From the NCBI RefSeq assembly GCF_023333585.1, contig NZ_JAIQZN010000070.1, forward strand, positions 1 through 38,759: a stretch of DNA of 38,759 bases. The letters run 5' to 3'. The position numbers were made by a program, and so were the translations under genes. This DNA comes from Argonema antarcticum A004/B2 (GTDB lineage: Bacteria; Cyanobacteriota; Cyanobacteriia; Cyanobacteriales; Aerosakkonemataceae). The notes beneath the pieces are model-generated. The model was not told the origin of the DNA, searched no databases, and was given only the letters and a program-made list of their open reading frames with translations. Shown piece after piece: positions 24,027-34,584 of this stretch. Numbering within the stretch: position 1 is the stretch's first letter; each line of letters opens with the position of its first letter.

Positions 24027-26651
24027 TTAACTCGATTGAACTATTAGCAATTCTTGCGACAATCGCTTAAACGCCAGTCGTTCATTTTCTACATCGACGA
24101 AGATGGTATCGCCATCGTTGAATTCGCCGCGCAATATTGCTTTGGCAATTTGGGTTTCTAACTCCCGTTGAATTGCTCTCTTTAACGGACGCGCACCGTA
24201 GACTGGATCGTGCCCTACTTCTGCTAAAAAGTCAATAGCTGCATCGGAGAGTTTGAGGGAGATTTTGCGATCGATCAATCGTTTACCCAATCTCTGCACT
24301 TGCAGTTGCACAATCTTCCTCAATTCTTGCTTATTCAATCCGTGGAAGATGATCATCTCATCAATCCGGTTGAGGAATTCGGGACGGAAGTTAGACTGCA
24401 TCGCATCCATCACCCGACTACGCATTTCTTCGTAGTGGGAATCATCGCCAGCAATATCCAAAATATATTGAGAACCGATATTGCTGGTCATGATAATGAC
24501 GGTATTCTTGAAGTCTACCGTGTGACCTTGGGAATCGGTAACGCGACCGTCATCCAGAATTTGCAGCAGGACGTTAAACACATCAGGGTGCGCTTTTTCG
24601 ATTTCATCGAATAGAATCACCGCGAAAGGACGACGACGAATTGATTCTGTTAATTGTCCGCCTTCTTCATAACCGACATATCCGGGAGGGGCACCAATCA
24701 ATCGCGATACTGCGTGTTTCTCCATGTATTCGGACATATCAATTCGTACCAAAGCTTCTTCGGTATCGAACAGATAAGCAGCAAGTGCTTTGGCTAATTC
24801 TGTTTTGCCAACACCCGTCGGGCCGAGGAAAATAAAGCTGGCGGTGGGACGATTTGGGTCAGATAAACCAGCGCGAGAACGCTGAATTGCATCCGCCACA
24901 GCTGTAACTGCTTCATCTTGACCGACTACACGATTGTGCAGTTCTTCTTCCAAGTGCAAGAGTTTTTCTTTCTCTGATTCCACCAGTTTGCTGATGGGAA
25001 TTCCAGTCCACTTGGAGATGATTTCGGCAATATCCGCTTCGGTGACTTCTTCGCGCAGGAGAGATTTGCCACTTCTTTGAGTTTGAGCTAATCTGGTTTC
25101 TGCTGCTTCCAACTTGTGGTGCAATTCGGTCATATTACCGTATTTCAACTCGGCGGCGCGGTTGAGGTCGTAATTGCGTTCTGCTTGTTGGATTTCTACG
25201 TTGACGCGATCGATCTCTTCTTTGATAGCCTGAATGTCGTTAATAACTTCTTTTTCGGATTGCCATTGAGCATTCAGCGTGCGTTGTTCTTCTTTGAGAT
25301 CGGCAAGTTCTCTTTCCAATCGATCTAGTCGTTCTCTAGAGGCCCGATCGCTTTCTTTTTGCAGCGATAACTTCTCCATTTCTAATTGGAGGATTTTGCG
25401 ATCGATCTCATCGAGTTCTTCCGGTTTGGAGGTAATCTCCATTTTCAGCCGTGCGGCGGCTTCATCCATCAAGTCAATTGCTTTGTCTGGCAAAAAGCGA
25501 TCGCTAATATACCGCGTCGAAAGGGTTGCTGCTGCTACTAAAGAACTATCGGAAATCCTCACACCGTGGTGAACTTCGTAACGCTCCTTCAAACCGCGCA
25601 GAATAGAAATGGTATCTTCTACATTGGGTTGATCCACATAAACTTGTTGGAAGCGACGTTCCAAAGCCGCATCTTTTTCCAGATATTTGCGATACTCATT
25701 CAGAGTAGTCGCACCTATGCAGCGCAGTTCGCCGCGTGCCAGCATTGGTTTGAGTAAGTTTCCCGCATCCATCGCGCCTTGGGTAGCACCCGCACCGACA
25801 ACGGTGTGAATTTCATCGATAAATAGGATGATGTTACCGTCGGAATCTGTGACTTCCTTCAGCACTGCTTTGAGGCGTTCTTCAAATTCACCCCGGAACT
25901 TCGCACCTGCAATCAGTGCGCCCATATCGAGGGCGATTAGCTTACGATCTTTGAGGGATTGCGGCACGTCGCCGCTGAGAATTCGTTGCGCCAATCCTTC
26001 CACAATGGCAGTTTTGCCTACTCCGGGTTCGCCAATCAGCACGGGGTTGTTTTTGGTGCGGCGAGAGAGGATCTGTATGGTGCGGCGAATTTCATCATCC
26101 CGCCCGATGACTGGATCTAGTTTACCTTTGCGAGCGAGTTCGGTGAGGTCGCGGCCATATTTTTCTAGAGCCTGATATTTGCCTTCGGGGTTCTGATCGG
26201 TCACTTTTTGGCTGCCTCGGACTTGGGCGATCGTATTCTTTAGCTTAGCTTCATCTAGTCTAAATTCTTGGCATAATGCTTTGCCAAAGCGATCGTCCTG
26301 TGCAAACGCCAGCAGCAAATGCTCTATAGAGACGAATTCGTCTTGAAACTCTTTGCGGTAGGCGTCAGCTCGATCTAAGAGGGTATCGACGCTGCGTCCC
26401 CAATAGGCGGAACTGCTACCGGAAACTTTGGGATGGCGTCGGATGAAGTCGTCGGTGTAGTCACGCGCCCTTTGCACGTTCACCCCAACTTTGTTTAAGA
26501 TGCTGGTGGTTAACCCTTCTTGTTCCAGCATCGCTTTCATCAGGTGTTCGCTTTCGATGTATTGCTGCTGGACTGTTTTGAGGATATCCTGGGTGCGTGC
26601 GATCGCTTCCCAGGCTTTTTCGGTAAATTGATTGGGATTATTGGGTTGCAT
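24027..26651 (-). CDS. clpB: ATP-dependent disaggregase ClpB
   Basis: Hexameric AAA+ chaperone that pulls polypeptides out of aggregates with DnaK. The 874-aa protein has the Clp N domain (1-145), Walker A1 GEPGVGKT (about 207-214) and Walker B1 ILFIDEIH, the middle coiled-coil domain (about 410-525, [15 protein letters not shown]-type heptads), Walker A2 GPTGVGKT and Walker B2 VILFDEIEK, and the sensor-2 [10 protein letters not shown]. There is no ClpP-binding IGF loop. Length matches the cyanobacterial ClpB1 (heat-inducible) class rather than the longer ClpB2. No CIRCE element was seen upstream. It stands alone on the minus strand. Confidence 0.96.
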   Translation of the reverse strand: MQPNNPNQFTEKAWEAIARTQDILKTVQQQYIESEHLMKAMLEQEGLTTSILNKVGVNVQRARDYTDDFIRRHPKVSGSSSAYWGRSVDTLLDRADAYRKEFQDEFVSIEHLLLAFAQDDRFGKALCQEFRLDEAKLKNTIAQVRGSQKVTDQNPEGKYQALEKYGRDLTELARKGKLDPVIGRDDEIRRTIQILSRRTKNNPVLIGEPGVGKTAIVEGLAQRILSGDVPQSLKDRKLIALDMGALIAGAKFRGEFEERLKAVLKEVTDSDGNIILFIDEIHTVVGAGATQGAMDAGNLLKPMLARGELRCIGATTLNEYRKYLEKDAALERRFQQVYVDQPNVEDTISILRGLKERYEVHHGVRISDSSLVAAATLSTRYISDRFLPDKAIDLMDEAAARLKMEITSKPEELDEIDRKILQLEMEKLSLQKESDRASRERLDRLERELADLKEEQRTLNAQWQSEKEVINDIQAIKEEIDRVNVEIQQAERNYDLNRAAELKYGNMTELHHKLEAAETRLAQTQRSGKSLLREEVTEADIAEIISKWTGIPISKLVESEKEKLLHLEEELHNRVVGQDEAVTAVADAIQRSRAGLSDPNRPTASFIFLGPTGVGKTELAKALAAYLFDTEEALVRIDMSEYMEKHAVSRLIGAPPGYVGYEEGGQLTESIRRRPFAVILFDEIEKAHPDVFNVLLQILDDGRVTDSQGHTVDFKNTVIIMTSNIGSQYILDIAGDDSHYEEMRSRVMDAMQSNFRPEFLNRIDEMIIFHGLNKQELRKIVQLQVQRLGKRLIDRKISLKLSDAAIDFLAEVGHDPVYGARPLKRAIQRELETQIAKAILRGEFNDGDTIFVDVENERLAFKRLSQELLIVQSS

Positions 26652-26821
26652 TCTTCTGGGTTCCCTCTGTTCCTATATTTTCATTTATCTAGCTAAAGTT
26701 ATTGTATAAAAACGCCAGCCAGCAGAGGGATCGGCGATCGCGTATTCCCAAAGGAGTATTTCCGCCCTTTTTAGGGAGATGCCGTCCGCCCTACCCATTT
26801 TTTTATTTACACTCACCTACT
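26652..26821. other. clpB upstream region
   Basis: Contains the presumed minus-strand promoter of clpB and, near 26731, a HIP1-like GGCGATCGCG. No TTAGCACTC/GAGTGCTAA (CIRCE) repeat and no other clear element is seen. Confidence 0.4.
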
Positions 26822-26990
26822 TATATCATGTCCAGTAACATCTGTTATCTAAAAAATTCGTATGATTATTCTTATCTGTGTTCATCTGTGTTCATCTGTC
26901 TTCATCTGTGGTAAAAATTTAACCAACGATGACAACAGACAATTTAACGATATCAGTCTTATGCTAACGATGCAACCAGACACGATATTA
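26822..26990. mobile_element. MITE copy A of an inverted pair (about 169 bp)
   Basis: Ends TATATCATGTCCAGTAACATC and (inverted) TAATATCGTGTCTGGTTGCA form terminal inverted repeats. The middle has CTGTGTTCATCTGTGTTCAT tandem units ending in CATCTGTGG. It matches the reverse complement of 27293-27460 over nearly its whole length. Confidence 0.75.
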
Positions 26991-26993
26991 TTA

Positions 26994-27284
26994 CTAATTT
27001 AACTGTAAAGTCCCGAAAATATCTTTATGATCCAAACTCGTTACCCGGATAACTGAGTTCTGTAATATGGGTTTATCCGGTGTCCATTCAAAAATACCAT
27101 CGCTTGCTGTTTTAGGCGCGATCGCTTTAACCAGTTTTGACCCTTCGTATAATTCAATTTTTACATCACCCGCCACATTATCCCTCCATATAATAAGGTA
27201 AGGAAATCTCGGTCTAATTCGGATACGATTCGCCGGTTGATGTATGACAATTTTGGGAGTTTCTATCGGTAAATATTTTTTCAT
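26994..27284 (-). CDS. Small protein with a KNH/Kre9-like beta-sandwich segment (96 aa)
   Basis: Unknown function. From about residue 20 it reads RFPYLIIWRDNVAGDVKIELYEG...IAPKTASDGIFEWTPDKPI, ending SVIRVTSLDHKDIFG. This has the pattern of the Ser-Thr-rich GPI-anchored (Kre9/KNH) family domain: an aromatic, then VxIxLYxG, IA..T.NDGxxxW, YxIxVTS. In bacteria that domain is usually part of large surface proteins. Here it is a stand-alone short frame without a signal peptide, lying exactly between two inverted MITE copies. It may be a captured domain or a real small cytoplasmic protein. Confidence 0.6.
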   Translation of the reverse strand: MKKYLPIETPKIVIHQPANRIRIRPRFPYLIIWRDNVAGDVKIELYEGSKLVKAIAPKTASDGIFEWTPDKPILQNSVIRVTSLDHKDIFGTLQLN

Positions 27285-27292
27285 CCCGTTAT

Positions 27293-27460
27293 TATATCGT
27301 GTCCGGTTACATCTTTAGCATAAGAGTGATATCGTCCAATTGTCTGTTGTCATTGTTGGTTAGGTTTTTACCACAGATGAAGACAGATGAACACAGATGA
27401 ACACAGATAAGAATAATCACAGGAATTTTTTAGGTAACCAATGCGTAAGACATGATATTA
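27293..27460. mobile_element. MITE copy B of an inverted pair (about 168 bp)
   Basis: Begins TATCGTGTCCGGTTACATC and ends GTAAGACATGATATTA. It contains CACAGATGAAGACAGATGAA and further CACAGATGAA units. It is the reverse-complement copy of 26822-26990 with scattered differences. Confidence 0.75.
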
Positions 27461-27842
27461 CTTGGCAATTAAAAGTCCGGTTATCCTAAGCCCCGGCATT
27501 CATCCGTGGGGTCATACTCAGTACCCAGGGTCTCTAGGGCAATTGTTAAGTATTGCTTAAGTATAATGTATAGTCTGAAGAAATATGATAATAAGTTCAT
27601 CATCAAAGATTGAGGAAGAGGCGGAAGCGATCGAATAACCCAGAGCCCAGCGTCGGCCTCAAACATATTGGGACAAGCGATCGGCAAAATTTCCTAGCGT
27701 TGTACCCGTTTTGGATTAAAATGGCAACCGAGGTGCATCGCAGTTGTTAATTTTAGACTTTTGGGCAAGTAAAGCTCTTGCCATCAACTTTTCTACCAAT
27801 CTGGTATTAACATAAATAAAATCAGGTGTATCCTTGCCCGGT
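27461..27842. other. Upstream region of the kinase-WD40 gene
   Basis: 382 bases without a supported gene. An imperfect hairpin built on GCCCCGG...CCGTGGGG at about 27491-27520 resembles IS200/IS605-type ends. A 68-codon minus-strand frame (27481-27687) has no recognisable family. An AT-rich stretch near 27540-27600 may hold a promoter but shows no convincing -35/-10 pair. Confidence 0.35.
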
Positions 27843-29693
27843 ATGAGCTATTGTCTCAATCCCAATTGCAAACAGCCCCAGAACCCCGCTAGGGCAAAAG
27901 AGTGTTCGAGTTGCTCCTCAAATCTGGTGCTGAAAGATCGATACCGAGCCATCAGGCTAATCGGTGAAGGAACCTTCGGCAGAACCTTCTTAGCTGAAGA
28001 TGCAGAACAAACGAACGTTGGTTGCGCGATCAAGCAATTTTTGCCGCTGCCGCAAATTAAAGGGAACGCTGGGGCAATGGCGAAAGCGATCCAAATGTTT
28101 GAACAAGAAGCAAAACAGCTTGTAGAACTAGGAGAGCAATATCCACAAATTGCGACGCTATCGACCTACTTTGAGCAAGATAAGCGTTTATATTTGGTGC
28201 GGCAATACGTTGAAGGCCAGAACTTGTCGCAAGAGTTGCAGGAACAGGGAGCTTTTAACGAGCATCAAGTTCGAGAATTGCTGTATGATTTGTTGCCAGT
28301 GCTGCAATTGATTCACAACCGTCAGATCATTCACCGGGAAATCAAGCCGACAAATATTATCCGCAGAAATAGCGATCGCAAATTCGCCCTCATCGATTTT
28401 GGCCTCTCCAAACAGCTCGCAGACACCAAACTGATCAAAACAAGTACGAGATTTAGCACCCAAGCGCATATACCCATCGAACAGCTGCGTAGCGGTAAGG
28501 TTTACCCAACCAGCGACCTTTACAGTTTGGGTATTATTTGTATGCAGATCCTGACTGGGGCGCAGTTGGAAGACCTTTACGACCCAATCAAAGGTAAGTG
28601 GATATGGCGAGACTATGTGCGAGATACAGGTAGGGATATTACCGACCAGATGAGTCAAATTTTAGACAAGATGCTGAAAGATGCGATCGAAGAACGCTAT
28701 CAATCCGCATCAGAAATCCTCAAAGATTTTTATGACTCCGCATCTAGAACCGCTATCCGAACCCCCCCACAAGCAAGATTAACCCCCGAACAACAGCAAA
28801 AAACCCAGGGTTGGCGATGCGTCCACACTCTCACCAGACATTCAGACACAGTTACCTGCGTTGCCTTTAGTCGGGATGGCACAATTTTGGCAAGTGGCAG
28901 CGCCGACAATACCATCAACATCTGGCAGTGTGAAACTGGCAAGCAAATTAACAGGTTCATCGGACATTCAGACACAGTTACTTGCCTAGTCTTCAGTCCA
29001 GATGGAAAGACTTTAGTCAGTGGTAGTGCCGACAAAACTATCAAGATTTGGCAGTGGGACACTGGCAAGCTAATTGATACCCTCACAGGGCATTCCGTCA
29101 CAGTTTTTTCCGTTGCCTTTAGTGCGGATGGTCAAATGCTTGCCAGCGGTAGCGGTGACGGCACCATCAAGTTGTGGCATTCCATTACCGGAAAAGTACT
29201 GAATGTTCTCACCGGACATTCAGACTTTGTTGAATCAGTCGCTTTTAGCCGAGACGGTACAACCTTAGCCAGCGGCAGTTGGGACAACACCATCAAAATT
29301 TGGAGTCTCCCCACTGGTAAAGTGCTGCATACTCTCATGGGACATTCCGGTTCGGTTTGGTCAATTGCCCTCAGTCCCGATACTCAAACTCTCGCCAGTA
29401 ACAGCGGGGACAACAGCATCAAAGTTTGGCATATAGCTAGCGGTCAGCTACTTCGCACCCTGACGATGAATTCAGGTTCAGCTTGGTCAATTGCTTTTAG
29501 TCCCGACGGCCAAACTATAGCCAGCGACAGTACGGACAATACTGTCAAAATTTGGCATACTGCCAGCGGTAAGCTGCTTCGCACTCTGGGCGGACATTCA
29601 GACCAAGTTCGTTCAGTTGCCTTTAGCCCTCAAGGTAGAACTATTGCCAGTGGCAGCGATGATAAGACGATTAAGATTTGGCGATATGAGTGA
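27843..29693 (+). CDS. Ser/Thr protein kinase with N-terminal zinc ribbon and seven C-terminal WD40 repeats
   Basis: A 616-aa signalling protein. Order: four-cysteine ribbon MSYCLNPNC...CSSC (C4, C9, C21, C24), the usual start of cyanobacterial WD40 kinases; kinase domain about 33-295 with glycine loop GEGTFG (41-46), ATP lysine K64 (CAIKQF), catalytic loop IIHREIKPTNII (164-166 HRE instead of HRD) and DFG (185-187). A linker rich in P and Q follows, then seven WD40 repeats of 42 residues (about 320-616), each with GH, FSPDG, LASGS-D-TIKIW. Repeats 5 and 6 are more divergent (GH lost in repeat 6). ATG 27843 is chosen over the in-frame TTG at 27834 because MSYC is the family N-terminus. No TM helix, so cytoplasmic. 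Confidence 0.9.
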   Translation: MSYCLNPNCKQPQNPARAKECSSCSSNLVLKDRYRAIRLIGEGTFGRTFLAEDAEQTNVGCAIKQFLPLPQIKGNAGAMAKAIQMFEQEAKQLVELGEQYPQIATLSTYFEQDKRLYLVRQYVEGQNLSQELQEQGAFNEHQVRELLYDLLPVLQLIHNRQIIHREIKPTNIIRRNSDRKFALIDFGLSKQLADTKLIKTSTRFSTQAHIPIEQLRSGKVYPTSDLYSLGIICMQILTGAQLEDLYDPIKGKWIWRDYVRDTGRDITDQMSQILDKMLKDAIEERYQSASEILKDFYDSASRTAIRTPPQARLTPEQQQKTQGWRCVHTLTRHSDTVTCVAFSRDGTILASGSADNTINIWQCETGKQINRFIGHSDTVTCLVFSPDGKTLVSGSADKTIKIWQWDTGKLIDTLTGHSVTVFSVAFSADGQMLASGSGDGTIKLWHSITGKVLNVLTGHSDFVESVAFSRDGTTLASGSWDNTIKIWSLPTGKVLHTLMGHSGSVWSIALSPDTQTLASNSGDNSIKVWHIASGQLLRTLTMNSGSAWSIAFSPDGQTIASDSTDNTVKIWHTASGKLLRTLGGHSDQVRSVAFSPQGRTIASGSDDKTIKIWRYE

Positions 29694-29696
29694 ACC

Positions 29697-29832
29697 TTAG
29701 TCATTGGTTATTAGTCATTAGTCAGTGGGAAATTTTAAATTTTAGATTGCCAATTTCAAATTTATTTGGATTTGACAATTTCAAATTTTAAATCCGAAAT
29801 CTGAAATAAGTCATTTGTCATTTGTCATCCGC
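29697..29832 (+). repeat. Heptad (STRR-like) repeats between the kinase gene and the channel fragment
   Basis: AGTCATT units (TTAGTCATTAGTCAGTG near 29710 and AGTCATTTGTCATTTGTCAT near 29809) flank repeated AATTTCAAATTT/AAATTTTAAAT segments that can pair. Low-complexity intergenic DNA. Confidence 0.6.
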
Positions 29833-30078
29833 TCAACCCACTTTCACAGCTTCCATAATCAGAATGACGTTGATTACCGCAAACGAAATGGCAAACATAC
29901 TAAAACAAATGTGGCGATCGAAGCGCAGCGCCAACTTTTCTTTACCAACCTCATAGATCAGTCGCGAGCAAACACCTACTACAGCAGCCGCAAAGATGTA
30001 GGCGATCGTTGTGATATGAATCCGATCGACTAACGTCAATCCTTCCGTGCGACCCAGAACCGCATCAATTAGTTCCAA
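29833..30078 (-). pseudogene. C-terminal fragment resembling a pentameric ligand-gated ion channel
   Basis: An 81-codon frame with two hydrophobic helices (about 22-42 and 58-77) separated by VGKEKLALRFDRHICF. The layout TLVDRI-helix 3, basic linker with R..R, F..F...NVILI helix 4 fits the M3-M4 end of bacterial Cys-loop-type channels (GLIC-like). The first codon is TTG with a TAA immediately before it, and I find no ligand-binding or M1-M2 region upstream on the minus strand. It is therefore read as the tail of a lost gene. It could instead be a genuine small two-helix membrane protein. Confidence 0.4.
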
Positions 30079-30653
30079 TTATTGTCACAAACTCGTTTTG
30101 GCCCGATCGTTGATGATTAGGCGCTCGCTGAAAATTAATTATTCTTTACAGAAATCTCGGCTCCCTTTGCAAAGCCCGAATTTGCGGGTAGCTGGGGCCA
30201 AACTGAACCTAGATAAGTCGAACTCGCTTCTAGTTACTCCGGCTGTAGGGGTAATTCATGAATTACCCCTACAGCCATAGTGCTTGTATGCAGCTCAAAG
30301 AGCGTAAGTCCTGCTGTCACGAAGCGGTAGTCTTGTATCGAAGCTATGACGGGCCGATCGCTGTCCGCAGATATTCTCTAGACAAGGATACCTATTTTTG
30401 TATTTTGTACCGCTTTTTATAAATTAATTTATATAAATTTTAAAAAAATAGGTATATTAGAATTTAAAATTGAATAAATTGACTTTATAATCTAAAAATA
30501 ACTTTATAAGCTTAAATACCCAGTTTTAAACCCATATTTATCTTGACAACCCCTTTATTTTCCTGGGAAGTTAGACAATAATGCTGGGAAAGAGGCAGCG
30601 ACGAATAAAACTCAAGCGAGTTTAATTAAGAAACGATTAAGGAGAACAAGAGC
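30079..30653. other. 575-bp region upstream of chlL
   Basis: No gene supported. It contains a perfect 36-bp palindrome (30241-30276), a very AT-rich tract (about 30395-30540) with TATAAT at 30486-30491, and TTGACA at 30543-30548. CTGGGAA is repeated at 30563 and 30584, two helical turns apart. The promoter or regulator site for the chlL-DUF5331-chlN operon is probably in 30480-30600, but no single promoter can be fixed by eye. Confidence 0.45.
30241..30276. repeat. Perfect 36-bp palindrome
   Basis: GGCTGTAGGGGTAATTCA followed directly by its exact reverse complement TGAATTACCCCTACAGCC; no loop. A cruciform-forming interspersed repeat of a type common in cyanobacteria. No T run follows. Confidence 0.9.
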
Positions 30654-31520
30654 GTGAAACTGGCAGTTTACGGAAAAGGCGGAATCGGTAAATCTACGAC
30701 AAGCTGCAATATCTCTGTGGCCCTAGCCAGACGCGGCAAGAAAGTGCTGCAAATTGGCTGTGACCCCAAGCACGACAGCACATTTACCCTCACAGGCTTC
30801 TTAATTCCCACAATTATCGATACCCTCCAAGCTAAGGACTATCACTACGAAGACGTTTGGCCGGAAGATGTGATCTACAAAGGCTACGGCGGCGTTGACT
30901 GCGTAGAAGCTGGTGGCCCTCCTGCTGGTGCAGGTTGTGGTGGCTACGTTGTGGGGGAAACCGTGAAGCTGCTCAAAGAACTCAACGCCTTCGACGAATA
31001 CGATGTAATTTTGTTTGACGTTCTCGGCGACGTTGTGTGCGGCGGTTTTGCAGCACCCCTCAACTATGCCGATTATTGCCTAATCGTGACCGACAACGGC
31101 TTTGACGCTTTATTTGCCGCTAACCGTATTGCTGCTTCCGTGCGCGAAAAAGCTCGCACCCACCAGCTGCGTCTCGCTGGTTTGATTGGCAACCGTACAT
31201 CCAAGCGCGACCTGATTGACAAGTATATTGAAACAGTGCCCATGCCAGTGCTGGAAGTGCTGCCGCTGATCGAAGATATTCGCGTTTCCCGCGTCAAGGG
31301 CAAAACTCTGTTTGAAATGGCAGAGAACGACCCATCCCTGAACTACGTCTGCGACTACTACCTCAACATCGCCGATCAAATTCTGGCTTGTCCCGAAGGT
31401 GTGGTGCCAAATGATACTCCAGATCGGGATTTGTTCTCCTTACTTTCAGATTTTTATCTAAATCCGACAAAACCAACGATCAAGACAGAGGAAGAGGAAC
31501 TAGACTTAATGATGGTTTAA
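30654..31520 (+). CDS. chlL: Light-independent protochlorophyllide reductase iron-sulfur ATP-binding protein ChlL
   Basis: NifH-like reductase of the dark-operative protochlorophyllide reductase; it passes ATP-driven electrons from its [4Fe-4S] cluster to the ChlN-ChlB protein. The 288-aa protein has P-loop GKGGIGKST (7-15), switch region CDPKHDST (36-43), and the two cluster ligands C95 (GAGCGGY) and C129 (DVVCGGF). GTG is the start, with AAGGAGAA about 9 bases upstream. The first gene of chlL-DUF5331-chlN. Intact. chlB is not in the window, as usual for cyanobacteria, where it lies elsewhere. Confidence 0.97.
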   Translation: MKLAVYGKGGIGKSTTSCNISVALARRGKKVLQIGCDPKHDSTFTLTGFLIPTIIDTLQAKDYHYEDVWPEDVIYKGYGGVDCVEAGGPPAGAGCGGYVVGETVKLLKELNAFDEYDVILFDVLGDVVCGGFAAPLNYADYCLIVTDNGFDALFAANRIAASVREKARTHQLRLAGLIGNRTSKRDLIDKYIETVPMPVLEVLPLIEDIRVSRVKGKTLFEMAENDPSLNYVCDYYLNIADQILACPEGVVPNDTPDRDLFSLLSDFYLNPTKPTIKTEEEELDLMMV

Positions 31521-31554
31521 TTAAGTCTATTTTTCAGGATGAGGGAGAGGAACT

Positions 31555-32541
31555 GTGGCTTTTTTTGATGACTTCACAGCAGCTCTAAGACAAAAGTGGT
31601 TGCAATACTATCAGGTAAATCATGCGTGGCTCGCCCTGCAAATGGAGCTTGAAGCTGTAAAAACTCCAGATGGCGGAAGGCGACCACCTTCTCACCTCAT
31701 CCTGGGAATACTTAACGCGCTTGAGCCGAAGCTAGCGCAGTTGATGTTACCCTTTGCTAGGCTCAATCCGAGTCCTGATGCGCTGATTGAGGTTTTGGAG
31801 TTAAATATCGACCCAGATATAGCGCTGGGAAACAAGCCAGCGAGTAAGCCAGAGCCATTACCGGCCCCTAGCATCGTGACTCCCCCAGTGGTAGCACCCA
31901 TAGAAGATGCGTTTGATGAGGAGGAGGAGTCTCTAGTAGAACCAGTAATGGTTGTGAGCCAAACTACGGTTGAGCTGAGTGAGGGAGAGATCGATGATCT
32001 TGACGACGAGCCATCTATAGTCTTAATCGAGTCAGAAACGGAAAGCTTTGGCGACATCGCGCTGGATGAGTTTGGCGACTCCTCATCTGAAGAGTCGGTT
32101 GAGGAAGACGAAGGCTTTGGCGGCATCGCGCTGGATGAGTTTGGCGACTCCTCAGATGAGGTGTCGGTGGAAGAAGACGAAGGCTTTGGTGACATCGCAC
32201 TTGATGAGTTTGGCGAAACTGCATCTGTATCTGAGGAGTTGAGCGGGGAAGAAGACGAAAGCTTTGGCGACATAACGCTGGATGAATTTGCCGACAACTC
32301 ATCTGACGAGCCCAGAGTGGAGTCAGATGCGGATTTTGGTACAGATCTCGAAGCTTGGGGTGACGAAAGTCCTGAAGAGTTAGAAGTAGACCTTGGGGAT
32401 ATGACGCTAGATGAGTTTGGCGACACATCTTCCAAAGAGTTGGAGGAGGACGATCTTGATGCCTTTGGCGACATAAGTTTCGATCCGTTTGGCGAACCTG
32501 CGGCTAAGTCGGATGATGATGATGATGCGTGGAGCAAATAA
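31555..32541 (+). CDS. DUF5331 domain protein with acidic repeats, between chlL and chlN
   Basis: A 328-aa protein of unknown function. The N-terminal domain (about 1-90: FFDDFTAALRQKWLQYYQVN, TPDGGRRPPSHLILGILNALEP) is the DUF5331 domain, which I recall occurring in this position in cyanobacterial chl operons. After a proline-rich linker (about 93-112) the rest is extremely acidic, with six imperfect repeats around FGDIALDEFGD spaced 23-27 residues, the fourth separated from the fifth by an extra segment. It ends DDDDDAWSK. GTG start with GGGAGAGGA upstream. Cotranscription with chlL (34-base gap) suggests a link to dark chlorophyll synthesis, for example assembly or regulation (inference). 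Confidence 0.85.
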   Translation: MAFFDDFTAALRQKWLQYYQVNHAWLALQMELEAVKTPDGGRRPPSHLILGILNALEPKLAQLMLPFARLNPSPDALIEVLELNIDPDIALGNKPASKPEPLPAPSIVTPPVVAPIEDAFDEEEESLVEPVMVVSQTTVELSEGEIDDLDDEPSIVLIESETESFGDIALDEFGDSSSEESVEEDEGFGGIALDEFGDSSDEVSVEEDEGFGDIALDEFGETASVSEELSGEEDESFGDITLDEFADNSSDEPRVESDADFGTDLEAWGDESPEELEVDLGDMTLDEFGDTSSKELEEDDLDAFGDISFDPFGEPAAKSDDDDDAWSK

Positions 32542-32611
32542 TTAAAGCTCCTCCAAGACATCTGTCTCTCGCCAGACTTCGCTCAAATTGATTTCACATA
32601 AATTTTTCTTA

Positions 32612-32634
32612 AGAGCGGGCATTTTGTCCGCTCT
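32612..32634 (+). promoter_or_regulatory. Hairpin in the DUF5331-chlN spacer
   Basis: AGAGCGGGC (32612-32620) pairs with GTCCGCTCT (32626-32634), loop ATTTT, no T run. It could be an mRNA processing or stabilising stem within the operon. Low-level inference. Confidence 0.45.
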
Positions 32635-32660
32635 GTAAGGAACCCCGCATTCATTTTTAA

Positions 32661-34091
<1,431 letters not shown>

Positions 34092-34129
34092 GTTTTCCTC
34101 CCTAGTTCACTCCGAATAGGTAGGTGTTT

Positions 34130-34157
34130 GGGCGATCTTGTGCGATCGCCCTTTTTT
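34130..34157 (+). terminator. Rho-independent terminator after chlN
   Basis: GGGCGATC (34130-34137), loop TTGTGC, GATCGCCC (34144-34151), then TTTTTT. The 3' arm overlaps a HIP1-like GCGATCGCC. Confidence 0.92.
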
Positions 34158-34227
34158 GTATTAGGTTGTAGGGAAGAAAAGCCAAACGCGGTACAATCGT
34201 AAAATTGGGCTCCTTTATACTTAGTCC

Positions 34228-34584
34228 ATGAGAGAAATTGTATTTTATCGCACAGATTCGGATCGTTGTCCCGTTGAAGAATTTCTGGATTCTCTGTCTG
34301 GAAAACAAGCGCAAAAAGTCCTTTGGGTGCTACGCTTAATTCAAGAACTTGATTCTGTTTCAAGCAAATATTTTAAGAAATTGGTGAATGCTGATGATAT
34401 TTGGGAAGTCAGAATTAATGCAGGCAATAATACGTTTCGGCTGCTTGGCTTCTTTGACAATGATAACTTAGTTATTTTAACAAACGGATTCGCTAAGAAA
34501 ACACAAAAAGTTCCATCCCAACAGATAGATTTAGCAGAACAGCGAAAACAAGATTATTTAAGCAGGAGACAGAATCATGAGTGA
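34228..34584 (+). CDS. HigB-type toxin (phage-derived Gp49-like / RelE superfamily)
   Basis: Predicted ribosome-dependent mRNA endonuclease toxin. The 118-aa protein has the Gp49-like pattern: [79 protein letters not shown] and a basic tail ending in RRQNHE. The conserved W-E-x-R and F-R blocks of the family are present. Toxin first, antitoxin second, which is the HigBA order. It overlaps the antitoxin by 8 bases, and the ATG lies downstream of the chlN terminator so it has its own promoter. Confidence 0.87.
   Translation: MREIVFYRTDSDRCPVEEFLDSLSGKQAQKVLWVLRLIQELDSVSSKYFKKLVNADDIWEVRINAGNNTFRLLGFFDNDNLVILTNGFAKKTQKVPSQQIDLAEQRKQDYLSRRQNHE

Noticed and set aside
26652-26760. CIRCE/HrcA site before clpB
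   Set aside because: No TTAGCACTC-N9-GAGTGCTAA or near match is present.
27481-27687. Minus-strand 68-codon frame upstream of the kinase gene
   Set aside because: Begins within AT-rich intergenic DNA and ends in a hairpin repeat; no family recognised. An IS200/IS605 tail was considered but cannot be supported.
28810-29690. Regular 126-bp DNA periodicity suggesting a repeat array
   Set aside because: It is explained by seven WD40 repeats of 42 codons in the kinase gene.
31692-32561. Long serine-rich minus-strand frame of 289 codons opposite the DUF5331 gene
   Set aside because: It is the antisense of the Asp/Glu codon repeats, which read as Ser/Pro on the other strand. The plus-strand gene has the conserved domain and operon context.
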